Below are positions 7,924 to 17,619 of a stretch of 64,000 bases of DNA, piece after piece. Below the pieces are notes generated by a model. The model was given only the letters and a program-made list of their open reading frames with translations, had not been told where the DNA came from and made no database searches. The DNA lies in the NCBI RefSeq assembly GCF_001542775.1, contig NZ_CP014145.1, forward strand, positions 3,100,001-3,164,000, in the 5' to 3' direction. The position numbers and the translations under genes were made by a program. This stretch comes from Microterricola viridarii (GTDB taxonomy: Bacteria; Actinomycetota; Actinomycetes; Actinomycetales; Microbacteriaceae). Within the stretch, counting starts at the first letter, position 1. The number at the start of each line of letters is the position of its first letter.

Positions 7924-8412
7924 GTGGACACCCTCACTGAACGACTCCTGCTACACCCCTTCACGGTGGAGGAGGCCGAGCGCGTGCTCGCCGGCACGCC
8001 CGGCGACGAAGACCAGTGGGAGGGCGGCTACCCGTTCGCCGACGAGCTCGACGTGGTGAGCATGTTCCTCAACATCGTCGCGGAGCAGGGCGACCCCGCC
8101 CCGTTCGGCCCCTACATCGTGCGCCGCCAGAGCGACGGTGCGGCCATCGGCGGCATCGGCTTCTTTGGCGCGCCGGATGCCGCCGGGCTGGTCGAGTTCG
8201 GCTTCGGGCTCGTGCCCGGTGTGCGCGGCCACGGCTTCGCGACGGAGGCGGTGCGCGGGGCACTCGCCATCGCGGCCGAGAACGGCGCCCGGCTGGCCCG
8301 CGCCGACACCACCCCCGACAACGAGGGGGCCCAGCACGTGCTGCGGAAGGCCGGCATGCACGAGGTCAGCCGCGACGCCGAGACGGTGCTGTTCGAGATC
8401 ACCCTCGGTTAG
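7924..8412 (+). CDS. GNAT-family N-acetyltransferase (RimJ/RimL-like)
   Basis: 162 residues from GTG 7924 (VDTLTERLLLHPFTVEEAERV), the usual beginning of the Acetyltransf_3 group. The upstream part of the open frame overlaps the Zur-box region and is unlikely to be translated. The central AcCoA-binding segment GFGLVPGVRGHGFATEAVRGALAIA and the following ADTTPDNEGAQHVLRKAGM are typical of this family. It would transfer an acetyl group from acetyl-CoA to an amine or protein N-terminus, but no substrate can be read from sequence. It is monocistronic, divergent from znuA, and followed by a strong hairpin. Confidence 0.85.
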   Translation: MDTLTERLLLHPFTVEEAERVLAGTPGDEDQWEGGYPFADELDVVSMFLNIVAEQGDPAPFGPYIVRRQSDGAAIGGIGFFGAPDAAGLVEFGFGLVPGVRGHGFATEAVRGALAIAAENGARLARADTTPDNEGAQHVLRKAGMHEVSRDAETVLFEITLG

Positions 8413-8477
8413 CGGCGCCAGCCCCGCTGCCTCGATTTCGCCGGGCTCAATCAGCGGGAGCGCCGCGCCGGAACGCC

Positions 8478-8511
8478 GAAGGGCCCGCACAGTCGCCTGT
8501 GCGGGCCCTTC
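8478..8511. terminator. Bidirectional hairpin terminator
   Basis: GAAGGGCCCGCACA pairs with TGTGCGGGCCCTTC around a 6-base loop. It lies between the convergent acetyltransferase and betaine-binding protein genes and can serve both. Confidence 0.85.
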
Positions 8512-8532
8512 GCGCCGGTGGCGGCGCTGCTG

Positions 8533-9426
8533 CTACGGCGTCAGCGTGTCGACGTAGTCCTGGTTCTCGCTGATCCACTTCTCGACGGCCGGGGCGTAGT
8601 CGCTGCCGGATCCGCCCGAGTTGAACATGGCGTTCTCGAGCGAGGCGAGGCGCTTCGAGTCCAGCGTGAAGTCCTTCAGCCAGCCGGAGAGGGTCGGGAA
8701 GTTGCTCTCGAAGCTCTTGCCGCCGAAGGAGTGCACGCCCTCCGCCTCACCGAGCAGGCCCTGCGGGTCGGCCAGGTCCTTCACCGGGAAGGCGTCGTAG
8801 GCCCAGTGCGGCGCCCACAGCGTCACGGCGATGTTCTCGCCTGCAGCCGTCGCGGCCTTCAGCTCGCTGAGCATCGCCGGGGTCGAGCTGGTGAGGTACT
8901 CCATGCCCTCGAGGCCGTAGCCGGGGATGACGGAGTCGGTGGTGACCTCGGTCAGCCCGGCGCCCGGCTCGATGCCGACGAGGCGGTTGCCGAACAGCTT
9001 GGCGTTGTAGGCGAGCTCGTCGAGGGAGTCGATCGGGGCGTCCTCGTTCACCGCGATGGTGAGCTTGGCCTCGGTGTTCCAGGCGCCGAGGTCGACGAGG
9101 TTGTCGCCGTACTTTTTGATGTAGCTGGCGTGCGTGATCGGCAGCCAGGTGTCGAGCACGACGTCATAGTCGTCGGTGGTCAGACCGGTATAGACCGGGG
9201 CGACATCCGCGTACTCGAGGGTGACGTTGTAGCCCTCCTCATCGAGGATGGCCTTCCACAGCTCAGAGGCGGCAACACCCTCGTCCCAGCCGTTGAAGAC
9301 GGCGATCGTCAGGTCTTTCTTGTCGCCGTTGTCGTGCAGCTCGGCTTCCGGTGCGGCGCAGCCGCTGAGGGCGAGCAGGGATGCGGCGCCGATGGCCGTC
9401 ACTGCGAGCGTTGAACGCATTTTCAT
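8533..9426 (-). CDS. Glycine betaine/proline-type ABC transporter substrate-binding lipoprotein
   Basis: 297 residues. The signal peptide ends in lipobox LSGC (Cys22). The mature part is an OpuAC/ProX-type periplasmic-binding fold with aromatic residues suited to quaternary-amine binding (FNGWDEGVAAS, DTWLPITHASYIKKYG, WAPHWAYDAFPVKDL). It should bind compatible solutes such as glycine betaine outside the cell. It is the last gene of the ATPase-permease-binding-protein operon, 70 bases after the permease. The ATG at 9426 has a purine-rich ribosome-binding site. The substrate is a family inference; choline or proline betaine remain possible. Confidence 0.88.
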   Translation of the reverse strand: MKMRSTLAVTAIGAASLLALSGCAAPEAELHDNGDKKDLTIAVFNGWDEGVAASELWKAILDEEGYNVTLEYADVAPVYTGLTTDDYDVVLDTWLPITHASYIKKYGDNLVDLGAWNTEAKLTIAVNEDAPIDSLDELAYNAKLFGNRLVGIEPGAGLTEVTTDSVIPGYGLEGMEYLTSSTPAMLSELKAATAAGENIAVTLWAPHWAYDAFPVKDLADPQGLLGEAEGVHSFGGKSFESNFPTLSGWLKDFTLDSKRLASLENAMFNSGGSGSDYAPAVEKWISENQDYVDTLTP

Positions 9427-9496
9427 GGGTGTTCCTTTCGTTCCGCCGCGCCACGGGCGCAGCGGGGATTGGTACGGAGGGAGTGAAGTCGGGGTG

Positions 9497-10464
9497 TCAG
9501 GCGGCGACGGGTTCGGCGGCGCGCTCGGTGGCGGCGTCGCCGGTGGTCGCGGCCGGTGCGGCGGGGGTGCGTCGGAGGAGCTTCGGCCGAGGCCGGCCGA
9601 GGGCCGCCGTCATCCGGTCGAGGATGATCGCGAGGATCACCACGGAGAGGCCGGCCTCGAAGCCGAGTGCCACGTCGATGCGGTTGAGGCTCGCCACGAC
9701 CTGGCCGCCGAGGCCGCCGGCGCCGACCATGCCGGCAATGACGACCATCGAAAGCGACAGCATGATGACCTGGTTCACACCGGCGAGGATCGTCGGCATC
9801 GCCAGCGGCAGCTGGATCTGGCGCAGGATGCGGCCGGGGGAGGAGCCGAAGGCGTTGGCCGCCTCGACGACCTCCTTGTCGACACCGCGGATGCCGAGCT
9901 CTGTCATGCGCACGCCGGGCGCCATCGCGAAGATGATCGTCGCAACGATGCCGGGAACGACGCCGACGCGGAACAGGATCAGGGCGGGGATCAGGTAGAC
10001 GAAGGCGGGCATCGTCTGCATGAAGTCGAGGATCGGCTTGATCACGGCGGATGCGGTGCCGGAGCGCGCGGCGAGGATGCCGAGCGGCACGCTCACGATG
10101 ATGGCGATGGCACTGGCCACCAGCACCAGGGCGAGGGTGTCCATCGCATTGCCCCACTGGCCGAGCAGCACGACGAGCACGAGACCGACGGCCGTGCCCA
10201 CGCCGAACACCCAGCCGCGCAGCAGCAGGCCGAGCAGGGCGATCACGGCGATCACCGCCCAGAACGGCGGGCTGGCCAGCGCCAAGTCGATGAGATCGTA
10301 GAGCCCCCGAATGCGGTGCGCAGGCCGTCGAAGAACCAGCCGAGGCTGACGGTCAGGAAGTCGATGAAGGACTCGACCCACGGGCCGAGGGGGATCACGG
10401 GGCTGGTGGGCGGGGCAGCAGGAAGCAGGGTCGGAAGTAGGCCGGGAAGCAGGGTCGGTTTCAT
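9497..10464 (-). pseudogene. Compatible-solute ABC permease, interrupted by a one-base frameshift
   Basis: The N-terminal frame starts at ATG 10464, overlapping the ATPase stop as ATGA. It reads MKPTLLPGLLP... through WVESFIDFLTVSLGWFFDGL, a typical ProW/OpuAB beginning. At a run of five C (10304-10308; G on the coding strand) the frame is lost. The homologous continuation GLYDLIDLALASPPF lies in the next frame and stays open to 9497. Adding one G would restore FGGLYDLI. The C-terminal part is intact, with about six membrane helices and the permease EAA-type loop (EAANAFGSSPGRILRQI). It may be a sequencing error at a homopolymer, a real inactivating mutation or a phase-variable tract. The rest is well conserved, so the lesion is recent or artefactual. 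Confidence 0.8.
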
Positions 10465-11831
10465 CGCAGGCTCCCTTCGAGCGCGGCATCCGCCGGGTCG
10501 GCGTCTGTCCGGCCTGCATCCGGCACCTCGGTCGGGCCACTCGTGGCGAGGAGCGCCTCGGTGACGATGTCGACGGGGATGGTGGCGGGCGGGTCGATCA
10601 TGACCGGGATCTCGGCGGTGTTGCTCGACACATTGCCGAGCGCGGCGAGCAGCGTGACCCGCGGGATGACGCCGAGCAGGCGCTTGCGCGCATCGACGAC
10701 GGCCAGCGGCAGGGCGCTCTCAACCGAGGCCTCGACGAGCTCACTGAGGTTCGTGTCGGCGTCGACGGCGGCGAGGTCGTGGCGCACGACCAGCGACAGG
10801 TCGGTCTCGCGATTCTTCACCTGTCGGATCACGTCGCGGTCGCGCACCACGCCGAGCAGGGTGCGCCCGTTGCCGACGACGTACGCGGCGGAGGTCTGCA
10901 GGTCGCGCATGGTGCGCAGGGCGGCACGCGGGCCGGCCGAGAGCGAGACGATGGCGCGGGCCGGCTCCATCACGCTGGAGGCCGTCAGCACCCTGGCCCG
11001 GTCCACGTCCTGCACGAACTGGGCGACGTAGTCGTTGGCCGGGTCGGTCAGCACCTCCTCCGGCGTGCCGATCTGCACGATCCGGCCGTCACGCATGACC
11101 GCGATCCGGTCGCCGAGGAACATGGCCTCGTTGAGGTCGTGGGTGATGAAGATGATCGTCTTGCCGAGTTCCGCCTGCAGCTCGACCAGCTGTTCCTGCA
11201 TCTCGCGCCGGATCAGCGGGTCCAGGGCAGAGAACGCCTCGTCCATCAGCAGGATGTCGGTGTCTGCGGCCAGAGCGCGGGCCAGGCCGACGCGCTGCTG
11301 CATTCCGCCGGAAAGCTGGGCGGGTAGCTTGTCCTGCCAGCCCTCCAGACCGACGATGGCGATGATCGTGTTCGCACGGGCGCGGCGCTCCTCGAGCGGC
11401 ACGCCCTGCACCTCCAGGCCGTAGGCGACGTTGTCGATGACGCTGCGGTGCGGCAGCAGAGCGAAGTGCTGGAACACCATCGAGACGCTCGTGCGGCGCA
11501 CCGCCCGCAGCTCCTTGGCCGGCAGGCCGGTGATGGTCGTGCCCGCCACCTCAACGGTTCCGCTCGTCGGGGCGAGCAGCCCGTTCAGCATGCGGATCAG
11601 GGTGGACTTGCCCGAGCCGGAGAGCCCCATGACGACGAAGATCTCGCCGCGCTTGACCTCGAAAGAGGCGTCGATCACCGCGGCGGTTTGCTCGGCGGGC
11701 AGGCTGGAACGCTCGGCACCGGCCTGCAGCCTGGCCACGGTGTCATGGGGTTTCCGGCCGAATGCCTTGTAGAGCCGATCGGCTCGAACGGCCGGACCGG
11801 TGGGTACGGCTGAATGGTGGTTGTCGGACAC
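10461..11831 (-). CDS. Glycine betaine/proline-type ABC transporter ATPase with CBS domains
   Basis: 456 residues. The ABC domain (residues about 15-290) has Walker A GLSGSGKSTL, signature LSGGMQQRVGL, Walker B ILLMDEAFSALDP and switch histidine FITHDLNEAM. Two CBS-type segments follow (about 295-430), recognisable from SAAYVVGNGRTLLGVVRDRD and LPLAVVDARKRLLGVIPRV. In OpuA-type importers the CBS pair senses ionic strength or c-di-AMP and gates uptake. First gene of the operon; its stop overlaps the permease start. The 417-base gap upstream should hold the promoter. The family is firm; which osmotic signal is read cannot be told from sequence. Confidence 0.92.
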   Translation of the reverse strand: MSDNHHSAVPTGPAVRADRLYKAFGRKPHDTVARLQAGAERSSLPAEQTAAVIDASFEVKRGEIFVVMGLSGSGKSTLIRMLNGLLAPTSGTVEVAGTTITGLPAKELRAVRRTSVSMVFQHFALLPHRSVIDNVAYGLEVQGVPLEERRARANTIIAIVGLEGWQDKLPAQLSGGMQQRVGLARALAADTDILLMDEAFSALDPLIRREMQEQLVELQAELGKTIIFITHDLNEAMFLGDRIAVMRDGRIVQIGTPEEVLTDPANDYVAQFVQDVDRARVLTASSVMEPARAIVSLSAGPRAALRTMRDLQTSAAYVVGNGRTLLGVVRDRDVIRQVKNRETDLSLVVRHDLAAVDADTNLSELVEASVESALPLAVVDARKRLLGVIPRVTLLAALGNVSSNTAEIPVMIDPPATIPVDIVTEALLATSGPTEVPDAGRTDADPADAALEGSLR

Positions 11832-12248
11832 GTGAGTACTCCGCGCGCACGCCGAATAACGCTTACTCGGCGTGTGCTTTCGCTTATTGCGGCCGGGTCG
11901 GAGACGAATGCTGGGAGCGCGGTCTCAAGCGGCAAACACGGTGTTTGCGGCGAATCGCACTACCCGCTGACGGGGCCACGGGGCCGCCGCCGACATCATC
12001 CGACCATACGCCCGGCTCGACTCTGCGCAGCAGAAATCGCGCCGATCGCGGACTGGATTGGGGCCGAACTTCGGCCTCAACGACGCTATCAACCGCGGCC
12101 GGTCAAACCCAATCGAGATCCACCGAAAGGCTGTGGATAACCGCGAGGGGGAACGGAGGATCCCCGCCGTTACTGGCGACTGGCCGGAGCCCGACCGTTA
12201 TACGTTCGTTACATTGGCGGGGCGCGGCGGCGGCGATTCGGCGTGCGC
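11832..12248. other. Intergenic region upstream of the betaine operon
   Basis: 417 bases between the ATPase start and the end of the E2 gene. It holds the promoter side of the betaine importer and one perfect DnaA-box match at 12132-12140. No RNA structure, gene or clear terminator was seen. Confidence 0.6.
12132..12140 (-). promoter_or_regulatory. Single perfect DnaA-box match
   Basis: TGTGGATAA on the plus strand, i.e. TTATCCACA on the minus strand. It is isolated, and a 9-mer like this can occur by chance. Confidence 0.35.
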
Positions 12249-13679
12249 TCAGTCGAGCAGCAGCGCCGGCTCCTCGATGATCGAGGCGACATCGGCCAGG
12301 AAGCGGCTGGCGACGTCGCCGTCGACGACGCGGTGGTCGAAGCTGGCGCCGATCGTGGTGACGTAGCGCGCACGCACCTCACCGTCGACAACCCACGGCT
12401 TCTGCTTGATCGTGCCGAGGGCCACGATCGCCACCTCGCCCGGGTTCAGGATCGGGGTGCCGGTGTCCATGCCGAAGACGCCGATGTTGGTGATCGTGAT
12501 CGTGCCACCGCTCATCTCGGCCGGGCTGGTCTTGCCGTCGCGGGCGGTGATGGTCAGCTGCTCGAGCGCGCCGGCCAACTGCAGCAGGCTCATCGACTGC
12601 GACTCCTTGACGTTCGGCACGATCAGCCCGCGCGGGGTCGCCGCCGCGATGCCGAGGTTCACGTAGTGCTTGACCACGATCTCCTCGTCGCCCCAGGCCG
12701 CGTTCACGGTGGGGTTGCGGCGCACCGCCCAGATCATCGCCTTGGCCATGATCAGCAGCGGCGAGACCTTGACGCCCGCGAAGTCGGTCGACGTTTTGAG
12801 TCGTTTCACAAACTCCATGGTGCGGGTCGCATCCACGTCGACGAACAGGCTCACGTGCGGGGCAGAGAAGGCGCTCGACACCATCGCGTTGGCGATGGCC
12901 TTGCGCACGCCCTTGACCGGAATCGTCTCCTCGCGGCCCTCCGGCCACTCGGGCGTCTCGATGTTGCGGAACACGCTCACCTGCGAGGCCGCGCGAATCA
13001 CGTCGTCGCGGGTGATGTCGCCGATCGGGCCCGTCGGCGTGACGGTGCCGAGGTCGACGTCGAGGTCTTTGGCGAGCTTGCGCACGGGGGGCTTGGCGAT
13101 GACGGGGCCGGCGGATGCCGCGGGCACAGCTGCCCGCGCCGGAGCGGGACGCGCGGCACTCGGTGCCGGGGCGGCCGCGGCGGGCGCGGGCGTCGGGGCG
13201 ACATGCGCGGCCGGGGCAGCCAGGGTCTCGTGGGCGGCGGCGTGGCCGTGTGCCCGCCGGCGGCGGCTGCCGGAGGTGGCGGAGCTGCCGTGGCCGACCA
13301 GAACGGCGCCGGGCTTGTCGTCGGACGTAGCGGAGGAGGCCGCTGCGTCGCTCTCGACCGAGACAGTGGCGGCGGCATCTGCGGCGATCAACGCGGCGGC
13401 GCCATCGGCCGGGGCTGCGGCGGCGGGCGCTGCGGCATCCGCGGAACCGACGATGATGATCGCCGTTCCGACGTCGACCGTCGTGCCCTCCTCGACCAAG
13501 ATCGCGCCGACAACCCCGGCGTACGGGGAGGGCAGCTCGACGAGGGACTTGGCGGTCTCGATCTCGACCAGCACGTCGTTCACGGCGACGGTGTCACCGA
13601 CGGCGACCTTCCACTGCACGATCTCGGCCTCGGTGAGGCCTTCGCCGACGTCGGGGAGGGTGAAGGTGAGTTCGCTCAT
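12249..13679 (-). CDS. 2-oxoacid dehydrogenase E2 (dihydrolipoyl acyltransferase, branched-chain type)
   Basis: 476 residues from ATG 13679 ([15 protein letters not shown]); a longer frame upstream runs into the E1beta gene. There is one lipoyl domain with the modified lysine at about residue 44 ([11 protein letters not shown]). An Ala/Pro/Ser-rich linker is followed by an E1/E3-binding domain ([19 protein letters not shown]). The catalytic acyltransferase core ends with the active-site motif [11 protein letters not shown]2 carries the acyl group on its lipoyl arm and passes it to CoA. Last gene of the hisC-like/E1alpha/E1beta/E2 operon, 46 bases after E1beta; no E3 gene is nearby, so E3 must be shared. 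The branched-chain rather than pyruvate type is suggested by split E1 subunits and the linked aminotransferase. Confidence 0.92.
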   Translation of the reverse strand: MSELTFTLPDVGEGLTEAEIVQWKVAVGDTVAVNDVLVEIETAKSLVELPSPYAGVVGAILVEEGTTVDVGTAIIIVGSADAAAPAAAAPADGAAALIAADAAATVSVESDAAASSATSDDKPGAVLVGHGSSATSGSRRRRAHGHAAAHETLAAPAAHVAPTPAPAAAAPAPSAARPAPARAAVPAASAGPVIAKPPVRKLAKDLDVDLGTVTPTGPIGDITRDDVIRAASQVSVFRNIETPEWPEGREETIPVKGVRKAIANAMVSSAFSAPHVSLFVDVDATRTMEFVKRLKTSTDFAGVKVSPLLIMAKAMIWAVRRNPTVNAAWGDEEIVVKHYVNLGIAAATPRGLIVPNVKESQSMSLLQLAGALEQLTITARDGKTSPAEMSGGTITITNIGVFGMDTGTPILNPGEVAIVALGTIKQKPWVVDGEVRARYVTTIGASFDHRVVDGDVASRFLADVASIIEEPALLLD

Positions 13680-13725
13680 GGGGTGCCTTCCGTGCGGATG
13701 GTCAAAGTGTAGGTGGAAGAGATGA

Positions 13726-14742
13726 TCAGTAGGCGAGGGCGCGGTCGACGGCCTCGAGCACCCGGTCGGGGCTCGGCAGGAACTGCGTCTCGACAGCGGC
13801 GGGCGGGAACGGCGTGTCGAAGCCGGAGACCCGCAGCACCGGGGCCTCGAGCAGGTAGAACGCCCGCTCCATGACCGTCGCGGCGATCTCGGAGCCGACG
13901 CTGACGAAGCCGGATGCCTCCTGCGCCACGACAAGACGGGTGGTCTTGGCGACCGACTCCAGGATGGGTGCGTAGTCGATCGGCGAGATCGAGCGCAAGT
14001 CGATGACCTCGAGGCTGATGCCCTCTTCTGCGGCCAGGTCGGCCGCCTCGAGCAGCACGCTGACCATGGCGCCGTGGCCGACGACGGTGACGTCGCTGCC
14101 CTGGCGGACCACCTGGCTGGCGTGCAGCGGCGTGACCTGCTCGGCGGCCGCGCCCAACTCGACGGTGCCCTTGGGCCAGTAGCGGCTCTTCGGCTCGAAG
14201 AACAGCACGGGGTCGTCGGAGGCGATGGCCTGCTGGATCATCCAGTAGGCATCGTTCGGGTTGGACGGGCTGACCACGCGCAGGCCCGGCGTGTGGGCGA
14301 AGTACGCCTCCGGGCTCTCCTGGTGGTGCTCGATCGAGCCGATGTGCCCGCCGTAGGGCACCCGGATGACGACGGGCATGCTCAGCTGGCCGCCGTGGCG
14401 GGTGCGCATGCGGGAGAGCTGGGTGGTGATCTGGTCGAAGCCGGGGAAGATGAAGCCGTCGAACTGGATCTCGCAGACCGGGCGGTAGCCGCGCATGGCC
14501 AGGCCGATCGCGGTGCCGACGATGCCGGACTCGGCCAGCGGGGTGTCCAGCACCCGCTTGTCGCCGAACTCGGCGTGCAGCCCCTCCGTGACGCGGAAGA
14601 CGCCGCCGAGCGGGCCGATGTCCTCGCCCATCAGCAGCACTTTGTCGTCGGCGCCCATCGCGGCGCGCAGGCCGGCGTTGATCGCCTTGCCGAGCGGCAT
14701 GTTGACGCTCTCGGCGCCCTCGTTGAATGTCATGGTGCTCAT
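13726..14742 (-). CDS. 2-oxoacid dehydrogenase E1 beta subunit
   Basis: 338 residues, usual length for the E1 beta subunit. The family begins with [16 protein letters not shown] and [20 protein letters not shown]. The middle part carries the potassium and thiamine pocket residues ([32 protein letters not shown]), and the C-terminal transketolase-like domain contains [16 protein letters not shown]. With E1 alpha it forms the heterotetramer that decarboxylates the 2-oxoacid and reduces the E2 lipoyl group. Its ATG overlaps the E1 alpha stop by four bases, so the two are made in equal amounts. Identification as E1 beta is firm; substrate range is not visible. Confidence 0.93.
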   Translation of the reverse strand: MSTMTFNEGAESVNMPLGKAINAGLRAAMGADDKVLLMGEDIGPLGGVFRVTEGLHAEFGDKRVLDTPLAESGIVGTAIGLAMRGYRPVCEIQFDGFIFPGFDQITTQLSRMRTRHGGQLSMPVVIRVPYGGHIGSIEHHQESPEAYFAHTPGLRVVSPSNPNDAYWMIQQAIASDDPVLFFEPKSRYWPKGTVELGAAAEQVTPLHASQVVRQGSDVTVVGHGAMVSVLLEAADLAAEEGISLEVIDLRSISPIDYAPILESVAKTTRLVVAQEASGFVSVGSEIAATVMERAFYLLEAPVLRVSGFDTPFPPAAVETQFLPSPDRVLEAVDRALAY

Positions 14743-15905
14743 GCGTTGCCGTCCTCAAACGATGCCTCGAATGCCTCGAGCCACGCTTTCTGCTCTGTGA
14801 CCAGCGGATGCGGCTCCGCATAGACGTTGTCGAAGATGACCTCGTCGCCCGGGGCCGTGACCTCGAGGGTGCGGCGACGCGCATCGGCTGCGTAGTCGGC
14901 CGCCTCGGCATCCGCGCCGTCGAAGAAGGCCTGCTCGGTGCCGCGGGCCTCGAGGAAGGTGCGCAGGCGCGCGATCGGGTCGCGCGGCAGCCACGCCTCG
15001 GTCTCGGCGTCGCGACGGTACTTGGTGGGGTCGTCGGCGGTGGTGTGCGCGCCGACGCGGTAGGTCATCGCCTCGATCAGCGCGGGGCCGTGGCCGGCGC
15101 GGGCGTCGTCCAGGTGCTTGGCGGTGACGGCGTAGCTGGCGAAGACATCGTTGCCGTCGATCTGGATGCCGGGCATGCCGAAGCCGGGGCCGCGGAGCGC
15201 GAGCGGCACGCGCGACTGGCGCTCGACCGGGACAGAGATGGCCCAGCCGTTGTTCTGCAGGAAGAACACCTGCGGCGTCTGGTAGCTGGAGGCAAAAACG
15301 AGCGCCTCGTTGACGTCGCCCTGCGAGGAGGCGCCGTCGCCGTAGTAGACCATCACGGCCTCGTCGGTCTCGGGGTTGCCCGTCGCCGTGCTGCCGTCGA
15401 ACTGCATGCCCATGGCGTAGCCGGTGGCGTGCAGCGTCTGCGAGGCGAGCACGAAGCTGTACAGGTGGAAGTTGCCGGCCTCTGCCGGGTTCCAGCCGCC
15501 CATCGTGACGCCCTTGAGCACGCGCAGGATGTCGACGAGGTCGAGCCCGCGGATCATGCCGACGACGTGCTCGCGGTAGCTCGGGAAGATGTGGTCCTGC
15601 GGCCGCGCGGCGTAGGCGGAGCCGACCTGGGCGGCCTCTTGGCCGTGGCTGGGCACCCAGAGGGCGAGCTGGCCCTGGCGCTGCAAGTTCGCGGCGTCCC
15701 GGTCGAAGCGGCGCACCACGACCATGTCGCGGTAGAACTTGCGGAAGTCGCCGTCGTCGAGGCGCTCGAAGTAGGGCAGGTACTGCTCGGCCGCCTCGTT
15801 GGGCGCGAAGGTGCCGTCGGCGCCGAGCATCTGCACCATGGGCACGCCATGATCGGCGGGCTGGCTGGGCTGTGTGGGCAGGGTGCCGTTCACTGGGGCG
15901 TTCAC
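14739..15905 (-). CDS. 2-oxoacid dehydrogenase E1 alpha subunit
   Basis: 388 residues. The thiamine diphosphate motif [17 protein letters not shown]...NN is complete, and the phosphorylation-loop region [15 protein letters not shown] near residue 300 is typical of branched-chain E1 alpha. An N-terminal extension of about 45 residues precedes the conserved [19 protein letters not shown]. With E1 beta it catalyses thiamine-dependent decarboxylation of branched-chain (or related) 2-oxoacids, feeding acyl-CoA to iso/anteiso fatty-acid synthesis or to degradation. Its start overlaps the aminotransferase stop as ATGA. Confidence 0.93.
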   Translation of the reverse strand: MNAPVNGTLPTQPSQPADHGVPMVQMLGADGTFAPNEAAEQYLPYFERLDDGDFRKFYRDMVVVRRFDRDAANLQRQGQLALWVPSHGQEAAQVGSAYAARPQDHIFPSYREHVVGMIRGLDLVDILRVLKGVTMGGWNPAEAGNFHLYSFVLASQTLHATGYAMGMQFDGSTATGNPETDEAVMVYYGDGASSQGDVNEALVFASSYQTPQVFFLQNNGWAISVPVERQSRVPLALRGPGFGMPGIQIDGNDVFASYAVTAKHLDDARAGHGPALIEAMTYRVGAHTTADDPTKYRRDAETEAWLPRDPIARLRTFLEARGTEQAFFDGADAEAADYAADARRRTLEVTAPGDEVIFDNVYAEPHPLVTEQKAWLEAFEASFEDGNA

Positions 15906-17065
15906 CGTTCTCTGCGGGCCGGGTGGCCGGGGGCGAGGGAGTCAAGGATGGTCTGGGCCGCGGCGAGCAGGAGCGGCGTCGCTTCCTCTTCACCGACCGA
16001 GATGCGGATGCCGTCGGGGAAGGCCCGCACGATGAGGCCGGCCGCGGAGAGGGTCTCGGCGGCGGCGGCCGTCTCGGCCCCGAGCGGGAGCCAGAGGAAG
16101 TTGGCGTAGGAGCGGGGGAGTGCCCAGCCCTGCGCGGTGAGGGCGTCGTGGATGCCGTCACGGCGATCGGCGATGACGGCGACGCGGTCCAGCAGATGCT
16201 TCTCGGCGGCCAGCGAGGCCAGCGCCGCGGCGGAGCCCTGCGCGGTGACCGAGAGTGGGATGGCGGTGGAGCGGGCGGCATCCAGGATGCCCTCAGCGCC
16301 GATCGCGAAGCCGACTCGGAGCGCGGCCAGGCCGTAGGCCTTCGAGAAGGTGCGCAGGATGACGAGGTTGGGGTAGCGCTCGCTGAGCGGCGCTGCGCCC
16401 CGCGGCAGGCCGTTGACCGCCGGCTCGGCCAAGGTCTGCGCAGCTGCGGCGCCGGCGTGCACGAACTCGGCGTAGGCCTCGTCGAGCACGACGATGACAT
16501 CGGTCGGCACGGCGGCCATGAACGCCGCGAACTCCTCGGCGCCGACGACGTTGCCCGTGGGGTTGTTCGGGCTGCAGATGATGACGAGGCTGGTGTTCTC
16601 GCCGACCGCCGCGGCAATCGCGGGCAGGTCGTGGCCGTGGTCCGGCGTGTTCGGCACCTGCACGCTGGCGGCGCCGGAGACCGTGACGAGGCCGGGGTAG
16701 GCCTCGAAGGAGCGCCACGAGTAGACGACCTCGGTGCCGGGCGCGGAGGTGGCGAGGATCAGCTGGGCGAGCAGGGCGACGGATCCGGAGCCGATGTGCA
16801 CCTGGTCGGGCGTGACACCGTGGCGTGCGGCCAGCTCGGTGCGCAGCGCGAGGGCCGTGGCATCCGGGTACCGGTTGAACTGGGTCTCGGCGACGACCGC
16901 CTCGATCACGCCGGGCAGCGGGTCGAAGGGGTTCTCGTTGCTGGAGAGCTTGAAGGCGTCAGCCGCGGCGGGCTTGCCCTGCCGGTAGGCGGGCAGGGCC
17001 ACGATTTCGGGGCGCAGGCGAAGCGCTGCGTGCGATTCGGCGGCGTCAGGGGTCGTCTCACTCAT
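15902..17065 (-). CDS. HisC-like class I/II aminotransferase
   Basis: 387 residues from ATG 17065 ([11 protein letters not shown]); thirteen further codons upstream are open but lack conserved content. Family features: [14 protein letters not shown], the substrate/PLP pocket [17 protein letters not shown], and the Schiff-base lysine in [16 protein letters not shown]. It belongs to the histidinol-phosphate / aromatic aminotransferase group. Being first in an operon with a branched-chain-type 2-oxoacid dehydrogenase, it more likely supplies 2-oxoacids to that complex than serves histidine synthesis. The actinobacterial aromatic aminotransferase (pat) is a close alternative name. The Schiff-base lysine and motifs are intact; substrate is inferred. 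Confidence 0.85.
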   Translation of the reverse strand: MSETTPDAAESHAALRLRPEIVALPAYRQGKPAAADAFKLSSNENPFDPLPGVIEAVVAETQFNRYPDATALALRTELAARHGVTPDQVHIGSGSVALLAQLILATSAPGTEVVYSWRSFEAYPGLVTVSGAASVQVPNTPDHGHDLPAIAAAVGENTSLVIICSPNNPTGNVVGAEEFAAFMAAVPTDVIVVLDEAYAEFVHAGAAAAQTLAEPAVNGLPRGAAPLSERYPNLVILRTFSKAYGLAALRVGFAIGAEGILDAARSTAIPLSVTAQGSAAALASLAAEKHLLDRVAVIADRRDGIHDALTAQGWALPRSYANFLWLPLGAETAAAAETLSAAGLIVRAFPDGIRISVGEEEATPLLLAAAQTILDSLAPGHPARRER

Positions 17066-17160
17066 CCTGCCGAGTCTATTCGCCGGGTATGCCGCCACCG
17101 GCATGCATCAAACCAGAAGTTCCCACATCCGCGTGGTAGCTCACATGGAATAGTGGGGGT

Positions 17161-17556
17161 ATGGGTACATTCATCATTCGACTCATCGTCAACGCCGTCG
17201 CCCTCTGGCTGACCACATTGATCGTGGCCGGGGTGAGCGTGCAGCCCTACGAGGACACGCAGCTGGCCACCGTGCTCACCTATCTGATGGTCGCTCTCGT
17301 GTTCGGCCTCGTGAACAGCATCATCGGTACCGCGGTGCGCGTCGTCGCCTTCCCGCTGTACATCTTGACGCTGGGGCTGCTCTCGCTCGTCGTCAACGCA
17401 CTGCTGCTGATGCTGGCGGCCTGGGTGACCTCGCTGTTCGGCTTCGGCCTCGTCGTGGAGAGCTTCTGGTGGGGCGTGCTCGGCGCACTCGTGCTCAGCA
17501 TCATCGGCGGCATCCTCGGCCTGATCATGCGCCCCCTCACTCGCAAACAAGACTGA
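17161..17556 (+). CDS. Phage-holin-4-like small membrane protein
   Basis: 131 residues with four hydrophobic helices and the family pattern MGTFIIRLIVNAVALWLTTLI ... GLVNSIIGTAVRVVAFPLYILTLG. This is the widespread bacterial family called phage holin 4_2; most members are chromosomal housekeeping proteins with no lysis role. The C-terminus PLTRKQD is cytoplasmic and basic. The gene is monocistronic, divergent from the hisC-like operon, and no phage gene is near. Function is unknown. Confidence 0.85.
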   Translation: MGTFIIRLIVNAVALWLTTLIVAGVSVQPYEDTQLATVLTYLMVALVFGLVNSIIGTAVRVVAFPLYILTLGLLSLVVNALLLMLAAWVTSLFGFGLVVESFWWGVLGALVLSIIGGILGLIMRPLTRKQD

Positions 17557-17619
17557 TTCGCAGACAAGACTGACCAGCACGCGGGGCTAGCCCGCGCGCT
17601 GGGCTAGTCGGCTGCTGGG

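Noticed and set aside
17161..17556. Prophage holin
   Set aside because: The family name is historical. No lysin, integrase or other phage gene is nearby and most members are chromosomal.
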